NCBI GenBank assembly: GCA_002408445.1
Contig: DHSK01000140.1
Span: 1 to 29,516, forward strand
Direction of reading: 5' to 3'
Length of the DNA stretch: 29,516 nucleotides
From: Syntrophomonas sp. UBA5288
GTDB lineage: Bacteria > Bacillota > Syntrophomonadia > Syntrophomonadales > Syntrophomonadaceae
The notes below the pieces were generated by a model, which had not been told where the DNA came from, ran no database searches, and saw only the letters and a program-made list of their open reading frames with translations. The translations under genes and the position numbers were made by a program. Position 1 is the first letter of the stretch; every line of letters starts with the position of its first letter. Positions 23,603 to 29,516 of the stretch are shown here, in pieces.

Positions 23603-23761
23603 CTATTTTCCATCTTCTTCTTTTGCGTCTTTTTTTACGTTGCTTGATCCAGGGGTCCCGTCATAACCGCATTTACGACATTTCTTAGCGTCCGGCTTAT
23701 TAAACATCCCACACATAGGACACTTCACATTTTTAGCTGCTCCTGGTGGCCTAAAACACAT
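23603..23761 (-). CDS. Tiny zinc-ribbon protein (MCFRP type), monocistronic
   Basis: 52 residues. It starts MCFRPPGAAKNVKCPMCGMF, then CRKCGYDGTPGSS, then a charged tail ending KEEDGK. AGGAGGG lies 8 bases before the ATG. The MCFRP start and PGS tail match the 76-residue protein of operon A. It has its own sigma-54 promoter (23870-23885) and terminator (23503-23537), so a zinc-ribbon peptide of this size is expressed as a stand-alone inducible unit. Single zinc ribbon, no other domain. Function unknown. Confidence 0.82.
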   Translation of the reverse strand: MCFRPPGAAKNVKCPMCGMFNKPDAKKCRKCGYDGTPGSSNVKKDAKEEDGK

Positions 23762-23842
23762 AATATTTCCCTCCTATTAAAAATTGGGCATTTCATCGGC
23801 TTCGAATATTTAGCTTAAAAACTATATAATGTAGTCAGATGA

Positions 23843-23989
23843 ATTTTTAACCCTTCTTCTTCCCTGTGTTGCAATAAGTATGCCAATTATAACGATTGTT
23901 CAGAATGCGGGAAATGCCTGCAATTATGCATGGTTAGCAACACCTTGAAGTTTTATATTGGGAACTATTCGGGAAATATATATGAATAA
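23843..23989 (+). pseudogene. Possible remnant of a 4Fe-4S gene
   Basis: An open plus-strand frame between in-frame stops contains a perfect C-x2-C-x2-C-x3-C motif (CSECGKCLQLC, 23897-23929), followed by about 19 residues and a stop at 23987. There is no start codon or ribosome site before the motif, and the frame overlaps a minus-strand sigma-54 promoter. Either a leftover 3' end of a ferredoxin-domain gene or coincidence. Confidence 0.25.
23870..23885 (-). promoter_or_regulatory. Sigma-54 promoter for the 52-residue zinc-ribbon gene
   Basis: The minus strand reads TGGCATACTTATTGCA with correct spacing. Predicted start near 23859, about 98 bases before the ATG. About 70 bases upstream, TTCCCAATAT on the minus strand (23955-23964) is a 10-base match to the palindrome at 24514-24528. 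Confidence 0.85.
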
Positions 23990-24002
23990 TGCTTTGAAAT
24001 TT

Positions 24003-24383
24003 CTAATTCTTTATGTTTCCCTGGTTTATTTCATTAATAAGTCTAAATGCAATTTCATTTAAGCCTTGTTTAATCAAATTTAAATTAAAAGCCCCCGCTA
24101 TACGTGGTTGACCATCGATCACTGTTATGGGGAAACGATGCCCGGCTTCTATTATTTTGCGGCACAGTTCATTCATCCCGCTGCTATCCGTGTTAATATA
24201 CTTGATTTTGACGCTAGCTCCAAAACTTTTATGTAATTCTATAGCGGCGTTCTTAACTAATGTCTCGACGGGTACAGCTTCAGCACAATCCGATTGTAAA
24301 CCGTGGGTTGAACAGCCGGATTCACAATTCCGATTGGTACCGTCATAAATTTCAATTAATATTTGGTCATAATTATTAGTCAT
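24003..24383 (-). CDS. Small thioredoxin-fold-like protein with Cys-rich N-terminus
   Basis: 126 residues from the ATG at 24383, 10 bases after GGAGG; the ATG three codons earlier is only 1-2 bases from the GGAGG and is unlikely. The pattern strand-IEIYDG, Cys group (NCESGCSTHG, then SDC), helix, VKIKYINTD, helix, FPITVIDGQPRIAG fits a thioredoxin/glutaredoxin-like fold of the YuzD/ArsD kind, with the usual cis-Pro-like VIDG strand. The Cys spacing is not the classical CxxC, so redox or metal-binding function is uncertain. It has its own sigma-54 promoter and so belongs to the same regulon. No clear terminator follows. Confidence 0.7.
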   Translation of the reverse strand: MTNNYDQILIEIYDGTNRNCESGCSTHGLQSDCAEAVPVETLVKNAAIELHKSFGASVKIKYINTDSSGMNELCRKIIEAGHRFPITVIDGQPRIAGAFNLNLIKQGLNEIAFRLINEINQGNIKN

Positions 24384-24436
24384 TTTATTCATTCCTCCGT
24401 TTTTTTTATCTTGTTTATGCTTCTGATTTTATATAA

Positions 24437-24452
24437 AGCAAAAAGTATGCCA
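24437..24452 (-). promoter_or_regulatory. Sigma-54 promoter for the thioredoxin-like gene
   Basis: The minus strand reads TGGCATACTTTTTGCT with correct spacing. Predicted start near 24426, about 40 bases before the gene. Confidence 0.85.
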
Positions 24453-24513
24453 ACTTCGCCATTTGAGCAAAGTTCAATAAAATCGCATTTCATTTTTGTC
24501 CATTTTGATTATT

Positions 24514-24528
24514 TTCCCAATATGGGAA
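24514..24528 (-). promoter_or_regulatory. Candidate activator site: TTCCC-N5-GGGAA
   Basis: TTCCCAATATGGGAA has the same 5+5+5 design as ATCTC-N5-GAGAT at 10435, 62 bases upstream of the -24/-12 element. It shares TTCCCAATAT with 23955-23964. Confidence 0.55.
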
Positions 24529-24541
24529 TGCAATAACTGGC

Positions 24542-24573
24542 AAAAAAATCCCGCTACACAATAAGTAAGCGGG
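24542..24573 (-). terminator. Intrinsic terminator of operon C
   Basis: The minus strand CCCGCT, 12-base loop, AGCGGG is followed by ATTTTTTT. It lies about 100 bases after the PhnP-like gene and before the thioredoxin-like gene's control region. Confidence 0.8.
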
Positions 24574-24674
24574 TTTAATAAAAATTAATATTTACTGTCA
24601 ACCTTAACGCATGCTGTCTTTTTGCATTCAAGATTGATTTTATAATGAGGGTTTTAATGTGGCAGGTAGTCACC

Positions 24675-25460
24675 TTACATATCTATTTTCATTCCATCGC
24701 AGCTTAGCATTACACCTGGATGTTTAGCTATTTCTTTTTCCAATTGCCCGGTACTGACTGGCTGGCTGTAGTGAATCGAAAGATGCGTTAATATGGTTTG
24801 TTGGGCCTCAATCTGCCTGCCCAGTGCAATGGCCTGTTCTACATTCATATGGCTGTGCGGATACCAATTTTCTCCATTGAAAGTAGCATCGCATATTAAG
24901 TATTCAACTCCCTGTACCTTTCTGGTTGTTTGTTCCGAAAGACCGGCCGTATCAGGGAAATAGGCCAGACGTTGTTTTTTTGATTCCACCAGAAAACCTG
25001 CTGTTTCAACGCTGTGCCGGGCTTCCAACGGCGTTAAAAATACATCGCCAAAATCGTAACATTTATTAAACTGCCAGGGAATAATTTCGAAGACATCCAG
25101 TAAATGCGGAAAGGCGCCGGTAAAAGCGTCGACCGCACTGGCGGGCAGGTAAAGCGGCAATTTACTGATACGCTCCAGGCGTACGTAAAATTCAAACTCT
25201 CCCAGTCCGCCAATATGATCATAATGCCAATGAGTAAGAAATATACAATCAATTTGGCTTATTCTTTCTCTCACTAATTGAAATTTAATATCAGATGAAG
25301 CATCTATCAAAACATTTCCTTTTTGGGTATTTAAAAAAGCTCCGCTTCTGGTTCTGCTATATTCCGGTTTAAGCCTGCTTTCCCGGCATCCCGGGCAATC
25401 ACAAAAAAAGGATGGTACGCCGGTACCGGCGCCGCTGCCTAATATTTTAAATTCCAACAT
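24675..25460 (-). CDS. PhnP-like metallo-beta-lactamase-fold phosphodiesterase
   Basis: 261 residues. The N-terminus LGSGAGTGVPSFFCDCPGC carries the CxCxxC structural zinc site typical of PhnP-like enzymes. The metal-binding motif is THWHYDHIGG (HxHxDH), with later ligands in ARHSVETAG, FPDTAG and HSHMNVEQA, and TILTHLSIHY near the end. Predicted to be a cytoplasmic phosphodiesterase or hydrolase; PhnP itself cleaves cyclic ribose phosphates in phosphonate use, but there are no other phn genes here. Last gene of operon C, five bases after the GNAT gene. Its job next to a molybdoenzyme complex is unclear; hydrolysis of a nucleotide-like cofactor by-product is only a guess. Confidence 0.88.
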   Translation of the reverse strand: MLEFKILGSGAGTGVPSFFCDCPGCRESRLKPEYSRTRSGAFLNTQKGNVLIDASSDIKFQLVRERISQIDCIFLTHWHYDHIGGLGEFEFYVRLERISKLPLYLPASAVDAFTGAFPHLLDVFEIIPWQFNKCYDFGDVFLTPLEARHSVETAGFLVESKKQRLAYFPDTAGLSEQTTRKVQGVEYLICDATFNGENWYPHSHMNVEQAIALGRQIEAQQTILTHLSIHYSQPVSTGQLEKEIAKHPGVMLSCDGMKIDM

Positions 25461-25465
25461 TTATA

Positions 25466-25930
25466 TTAACCCCTTTTCTTCCACATCATAGGCGAAGGAT
25501 GGCAAATATTCCCCCGATCCGGGCAGTTATCACACTGCTCGATATAGATATCATCCAGCTCGGAGAAGCTGCAGGGTTTGAAATCCAGTTTTTCATAAAA
25601 ACCTTCAGCTCCTCCTTTTGCTACGGTAGTCACCCGATAGTTCTCCAGTTCCTGAGTAGAGTGACAGAATCTCCAGGGTTGGTTAATCAGGGCCTTTAAC
25701 AGCTGCTTGCCAACCCCGGTGTGAATCATGTCTTTTCTTACGCCTAGAACTTCTAAGTGAAACTTGTCCGTACTGGTCTGATGCAGCTTACCGGCAGCAC
25801 ATATTTGCTCTTGTGACTTAATAAGAACATGGTCTTCAATAGCTCCGCATATATCCAAACCCTGTTCCAACAACAGAGTCCTTACCTCTTCTTCATCCGT
25901 TTTTTCAGCCAAAGTAACAATGTGCTGCAA
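25466..25930 (-). CDS. GNAT-family acetyltransferase with C-terminal Cys motif
   Basis: 154 residues from a TTG start at 25930, with GGAGG 8 bases upstream inside the end of the preceding gene. The GNAT core is visible: LEVLGVRKDMIHTGVGKQLL is the acetyl-CoA loop (variant Q/RxxGxG), then AKGGAEGFYEKLDF as the motif B region. A short C-terminal extension has C-x2-C-x6-C (CDNCPDRGNIC), which could bind metal. It lies between the NrfD-like anchor and the PhnP-like hydrolase with gaps of a few bases, so it is surely co-transcribed with the complex. Substrate unknown. Confidence 0.82.
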   Translation of the reverse strand: MQHIVTLAEKTDEEEVRTLLLEQGLDICGAIEDHVLIKSQEQICAAGKLHQTSTDKFHLEVLGVRKDMIHTGVGKQLLKALINQPWRFCHSTQELENYRVTTVAKGGAEGFYEKLDFKPCSFSELDDIYIEQCDNCPDRGNICHPSPMMWKKRG

Positions 25931-25936
25931 ATTTAT

Positions 25937-26902
25937 TTACCTCCGTTCATTACAAACGACTTCAGCTTTTTCCTGCCAGCGTTTTTCCAGGGCTGCGGCT
26001 AATTGAGCAATATCTTCCCGGCTATACCACTCGTTTTCTTCACCAGGAACAACTTTACGGACTGCAGCCTGCAGGAATACATTTCTAAAACAGGCCCCCC
26101 CCATAAGAAGCAGAACAGCTTTAATTATGAGTATAACCGAAGTGCCGGCCAGTAAGTAGAGGGCAAGCGGAACGACGGTGCCCAATATGATGACTCCTGT
26201 CCAGAAGCAGCCTTTAAAATCACCATGCAAAATATTGCCGGCGGCTCTTCTGGCTTCTTCCGCGCCGGAGTTTTCCATACCCCGGACATAGCCCCACACC
26301 GACAGCAGTTGTAGTATGATGAATCCCAATAAAACTTTATCTATTATACGGATAGCAGCATTTCCATCCACGCTCATGAGTGCTGCCGCCAGAATTACCG
26401 CAGCCATTCCGGTAACAGCAGCGGTAATTAGAAATACCGGAATCAAAGCGGCTGAATTCCAGAATGCTCTTCCCCTGGCTTCTCCTAATTCCAAGGCCGG
26501 AACCATAACTGCGATCAATCCGGCCATAATGCCCAGAACAGCCACCATCATTCTTAATCCGGCCAGTCCCGCCCAGGGAACGAAAGCAAAGAAAAAGGTA
26601 GCATAAATAAAGGCCAGAGCTATAACTGAAGTCATCATAATCGCGTTTTTACTCGCCATTGAAGCAGGGTTGGCCACAATTAGATAAGCTTTCGTTTTAT
26701 TTCCGGCTTCAACCATCAATAAGAGTCCACCGATTGCCCCCAATACTGCTGCCGCCAAACCGGCCCAGCCATTCAACTGAGCGGCAATATCACTGCCGGA
26801 CAAATCCAGAATGGCCAGAGTAACCAACATCATGGCAGCTGTTGCTACCAGGAAAAAACTCCCGGCTGCCAGACCCTCCCAATATTCTTGTTTTGTCTCC
26901 AT
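25937..26902 (-). CDS. NrfD/DmsC/PsrC-like membrane anchor subunit
   Basis: 321 residues with about eight hydrophobic helices and a charged C-terminal tail (about 280-321). It is the quinone-interacting membrane subunit expected for a PsrABC/DmsABC complex, fed by the ferredoxin subunit 14 bases upstream. Anchors of the family have 8-10 helices, so the length is normal. GGAGG lies 9 bases before the ATG. It makes operon C the only one of the three molybdoenzyme sets here with a visible link to the membrane. Confidence 0.88.
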   Translation of the reverse strand: METKQEYWEGLAAGSFFLVATAAMMLVTLAILDLSGSDIAAQLNGWAGLAAAVLGAIGGLLLMVEAGNKTKAYLIVANPASMASKNAIMMTSVIALAFIYATFFFAFVPWAGLAGLRMMVAVLGIMAGLIAVMVPALELGEARGRAFWNSAALIPVFLITAAVTGMAAVILAAALMSVDGNAAIRIIDKVLLGFIILQLLSVWGYVRGMENSGAEEARRAAGNILHGDFKGCFWTGVIILGTVVPLALYLLAGTSVILIIKAVLLLMGGACFRNVFLQAAVRKVVPGEENEWYSREDIAQLAAALEKRWQEKAEVVCNERR

Positions 26903-26916
26903 TTATCTCTCACCTC

Positions 26917-27459
26917 CTAAGGAATTATGTAGTAAACTGCTGGTTTGGTTCCCAATTCTGCATGCAACGGCTTGGCATTATATCTGCCAATCATTATGGA
27001 TATTTCACTGTTGGGATCATCAAGATCTCCGCAGTAACGGGCTTTCAGCTGGCATGTCTCAGTACATCTGGTCGGTTCGCCCTTTTCAAGACGTTCATAG
27101 CACATAATGCATTTTTCCACAATACCCTTCTTCTCATTGAAGGTACGTACACCGTAGGGGCAGACCACCATACAGAATTTACATCCCAGACATTTATCTT
27201 CATCGACCAGCACAATGCCATCTTCGCGCTTGTAGCTTGCACCGGTGGGACAGCCTTCTACACAGGGGGCATCCTCACAATGCATACAGGGAACCGGCAT
27301 AAAATAACCGCTCAGATTGGGAAATTGTCCGATTGGGCCCACTCGCAGTACTTTAGTCCATTTTTCATCAAAACCGAGACCATTTATATTCTGGCAGGCG
27401 ACCGTACAGGCATGGCAGCCTACGCATTTTCTTAGATCCACTAACATTCCCCAACGCAT
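26917..27459 (-). CDS. Four-cluster ferredoxin subunit (DmsB/PsrB/NrfC type)
   Basis: 180 residues with four [4Fe-4S] motifs in the usual order: CVGCHACTVAC; CMHCEDAPCVEGCP; CLGCKFCMVVCP; and CIMC with the distal pair in RCTETC. No signal peptide on this subunit. It would carry electrons between the catalytic subunit and the NrfD-like anchor. Its ATG overlaps the stop of the catalytic gene by one base (TAATG), so the two are translationally coupled. It is much longer than the 111- and 113-residue ferredoxins of operons A and B. Confidence 0.93.
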   Translation of the reverse strand: MRWGMLVDLRKCVGCHACTVACQNINGLGFDEKWTKVLRVGPIGQFPNLSGYFMPVPCMHCEDAPCVEGCPTGASYKREDGIVLVDEDKCLGCKFCMVVCPYGVRTFNEKKGIVEKCIMCYERLEKGEPTRCTETCQLKARYCGDLDDPNSEISIMIGRYNAKPLHAELGTKPAVYYIIP

Positions 27460-29516
27460 TATTCTTCACCTACCTTTGCTATCCGGCACATTACGCCCCG
27501 AGTACACCAACTGCCACAGGCCTCATCCAATTTATCCGGATCATCATCCAGAATCGCATTTACATTGGATTCAAAAACGCCCATAAGTTCCGGGTCTTTC
27601 ATCTCTTTCTCCGGGAACCACCAGCCTCTTTCAGCCTGTATCGTATCCGGCGCTACCGCTTCGGTCAAAACTGCCCTTTGCTTAATCCTGCCGACAGGGG
27701 TTTCGATCCAGGTCCAGTCCCCTTCATTAATACTGTATTTAACTGCGGTGGCCGGGTTAATGGCAACCCGCGGATCAGGACTTAACAGGCGCAAACGGGT
27801 TATTTCCCGGTGCTCTGAATGGAAGTACGGCATGTAGCCGCCTCCGCCGATAAGGGAAAGGGGATATTCCTTGGACAGTTCCGGATTGGCTTCCGGGCCG
27901 TAGGGCGGAGCTACATAATGAGGCAGCGGATCATAGCCCAACTTTTCCAATATGGTACTTTTCAACTCCAGTTTGCCGGTAGTGGTTGCAAAGCCCTGGG
28001 TTAAATATTTCTGATATTCGCGGGGAGCAAAATCCATGCGGACATATTCTACAAATTCATCATAGTTGTCCATGCCGGTTTCCATGTTCTGGAACCGATA
28101 GAAGAAGACCTCTTCGTCTGTTTTCCAGGGCCAGTACTCTGCCTGTCCCAACCGGTGCCCCAGCTCAGCCCAAAATTCAACATCGGTTTTACGTTCAAAT
28201 AAAGGCTGAATGCCCCGCTGTGAAGCTATTAACCAGTCAGAAACACCGTAAGTGGTAGTTAACACCGGTCTTTCTACCCAACTAGCCGCCGGAAGCACAT
28301 AATCCGCCAGCAGAGCCGATGGTGTCAGCCAATATTCCATGGCCACCAGCAAATCCAGGTTTTTAAGACCGGCATAGACCTGTTTACTGTTGCCGTAAGA
28401 AATCAGCGGGTTATCAGCCAGTATGATAGCACCTTTTACCGGATATGGTTTACCGGTAGCCATAGCCCGGAAAACAATTGATGGATTGGCTTCGCAGAAC
28501 CACTCGGCCGGAATCGACTTACCCCAGACCTTGATCAGATTTTCTGAAAGCAGGGAATAGCCCGGCCAACCCAGTAACTTAAAACGGTCTGCGCCCAGCT
28601 GTTTGGCGCGCTGTTCTTCCGGCAGCATATCATTGAGTTCCATTTCCCAGTCGGTCATAAAGGTGGGATGTGGTCCGGGCATAACGTCGCCGCCCGGTAT
28701 ATCGATATTTCCGCAAATAGCGCGCAAACAAATTCTGGCCTGAGCGCCGGCGGTGCTGCCTAAACCTAGCTGGTCGGTAGCAACTCCCCAGGCAATACAG
28801 GCAGGTTTCGCCATCGCATACATCCGGGCTGATTCAGCAATTAACTCGGCGGAAATGCCGCATTTTTCCGCCGCCCATTCCGGGGTGTATTCTTCAACTC
28901 TTTCGCACAGTTCGCTAAAACCTTCCGTCCATTCATCAACGAAATTCCAATCCCACAAACCTTCGGTAGTAATAACATTCAACCAAGCTAAGGCCAGAGC
29001 ATTGTCACTGCCGGCCTTGATCGGCAGCCAGAGATCGGCTTTAGCTGCAGTTTCACTGTAACGGGGGTCTATAACCATTATCTTGGTCCCGTTCTTTTCT
29101 CTGGCTTCCAGCATGGTTCTCATTTCCGGCAGGTAGGATGCACCTGGATTATGGCCCCAAACTACGACCAACTTGGATCCGTTGGATACCTCAGGGTCAA
29201 AAGCGCCCCATCCCAGCATAGCTGTTTCCATCAGAAAATTGGGAATCCAGCAGTCCGGTGAGGTATGAATTACATTAGGACTGCCAAAGAGATTGAAAAA
29301 GCGCCTTCGGGCAAAATCATCAGTACGGTTGGTTCCGCCTATGGTCGTCATTGTTTCAGCGCCATACTTATTTTTCAACTCGGTCATACGAGCTGCAATA
29401 TCATCCAGTGCTTCTTTCCAGGTTACTCTGACAAATTTTCCGGAACCTCTCTCTCCTACCCTTTTTAAGGGATAATTAATGCGATTAGGGTGATTCAAAT
29501 GGTCAAGCGTTGAGTT
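27459..29516 (-). CDS. Molybdopterin (Mo/W) oxidoreductase catalytic subunit of operon C (5' truncated)
   Basis: The frame runs without a stop to the right edge of the window. A TTG at 29498 is internal (preceding residues read NSTLDH, then LNHPNRINYPLKR), so the N-terminus with the Fe-S cluster motif, and any Tat signal, is missing. The visible 686 residues hold the molybdopterin and MGD domains. The predicted metal ligand is the Cys in TSPDCWIP (codon 29250-29252). Motifs include VVWGHNPGASYLP, VIDPRYSETAAKADLWLP and the C-terminal HSEHREITRLR and AERGWWFPEKE. It resembles acetylene hydratase-like and PsrA/PhsA-like enzymes. With the four-cluster ferredoxin and membrane anchor it should form a three-subunit reductase or oxidase exchanging electrons with quinones. 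Substrate unknown. Confidence 0.92.
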   Translation of the reverse strand, partial: NSTLDHLNHPNRINYPLKRVGERGSGKFVRVTWKEALDDIAARMTELKNKYGAETMTTIGGTNRTDDFARRRFFNLFGSPNVIHTSPDCWIPNFLMETAMLGWGAFDPEVSNGSKLVVVWGHNPGASYLPEMRTMLEAREKNGTKIMVIDPRYSETAAKADLWLPIKAGSDNALALAWLNVITTEGLWDWNFVDEWTEGFSELCERVEEYTPEWAAEKCGISAELIAESARMYAMAKPACIAWGVATDQLGLGSTAGAQARICLRAICGNIDIPGGDVMPGPHPTFMTDWEMELNDMLPEEQRAKQLGADRFKLLGWPGYSLLSENLIKVWGKSIPAEWFCEANPSIVFRAMATGKPYPVKGAIILADNPLISYGNSKQVYAGLKNLDLLVAMEYWLTPSALLADYVLPAASWVERPVLTTTYGVSDWLIASQRGIQPLFERKTDVEFWAELGHRLGQAEYWPWKTDEEVFFYRFQNMETGMDNYDEFVEYVRMDFAPREYQKYLTQGFATTTGKLELKSTILEKLGYDPLPHYVAPPYGPEANPELSKEYPLSLIGGGGYMPYFHSEHREITRLRLLSPDPRVAINPATAVKYSINEGDWTWIETPVGRIKQRAVLTEAVAPDTIQAERGWWFPEKEMKDPELMGVFESNVNAILDDDPDKLDEACGSWCTRGVMCRIAKVGEE

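Noticed and set aside
27565..29475. Several long plus-strand frames opposite the operon C catalytic subunit.
   Set aside because: They are shadows of a strongly conserved minus-strand gene and match no family.

Overview
The window is a moderately AT-rich stretch of an anaerobic, low-to-mid GC Gram-positive genome, most likely Clostridia of the Peptococcaceae/Desulfitobacteriaceae kind. The pointers are strong GGAGG ribosome sites with frequent GTG/TTG starts, AcoR-type sigma-54 activators, a HydB-like NADH module, a Moco riboswitch and several cytoplasmic molybdopterin enzymes. The genus cannot be fixed from the sequence. I see no tRNA, rRNA, CRISPR or intact transposase.

Layout. At the left, a truncated sigma-54 activator (1-1433, +) converges on a GT-A-fold gene (1430-2296, -). 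Next come a full-length activator (2574-4694, -), a Cys-rich zinc-ribbon protein (4967-5236, +) and an aromatic-acid MFS transporter (5342-6709, -). Operon A (7179-10187, -) encodes a molybdopterin enzyme, a two-cluster ferredoxin subunit and a zinc-ribbon protein. Positions 10659-11464 hold two small genes whose control region copies that of operon A. Positions 11943-14226 hold two MoeA-type cofactor genes behind a sigma-54 promoter and a Moco-type riboswitch. A third activator lies at 14748-16847. Operon B (17066-23073, -) encodes a zinc ribbon, a second molybdopterin enzyme, its ferredoxin subunit and three NADH-oxidising flavin/iron-sulfur subunits. Two short sigma-54-controlled genes follow (23603-24383). 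Operon C (24675 to the window end, -) is a PsrABC/DmsABC-like set (molybdopterin subunit, four-cluster ferredoxin, NrfD-like anchor) followed by a GNAT and a PhnP-like hydrolase.

How it fits together. I find seven good -24/-12 (sigma-54) promoters, all on the minus strand. They drive operons A and B, the Moco genes and several small genes. Palindromes upstream of them are candidate activator sites, and three activator genes lie among them. The likely picture is a substrate-inducible island. AcoR-like activators sense small molecules and switch on Mo/W enzymes of the acetylene hydratase/transhydroxylase/catechol dehydroxylase part of the DMSO reductase superfamily. They also switch on cofactor insertion and a set of tiny zinc-ribbon proteins of unknown role. 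The MFS transporter suggests an aromatic acid substrate. Operon B suggests that one of these enzymes is coupled to NAD(P)H, possibly also to ferredoxin. Substrates are inference.
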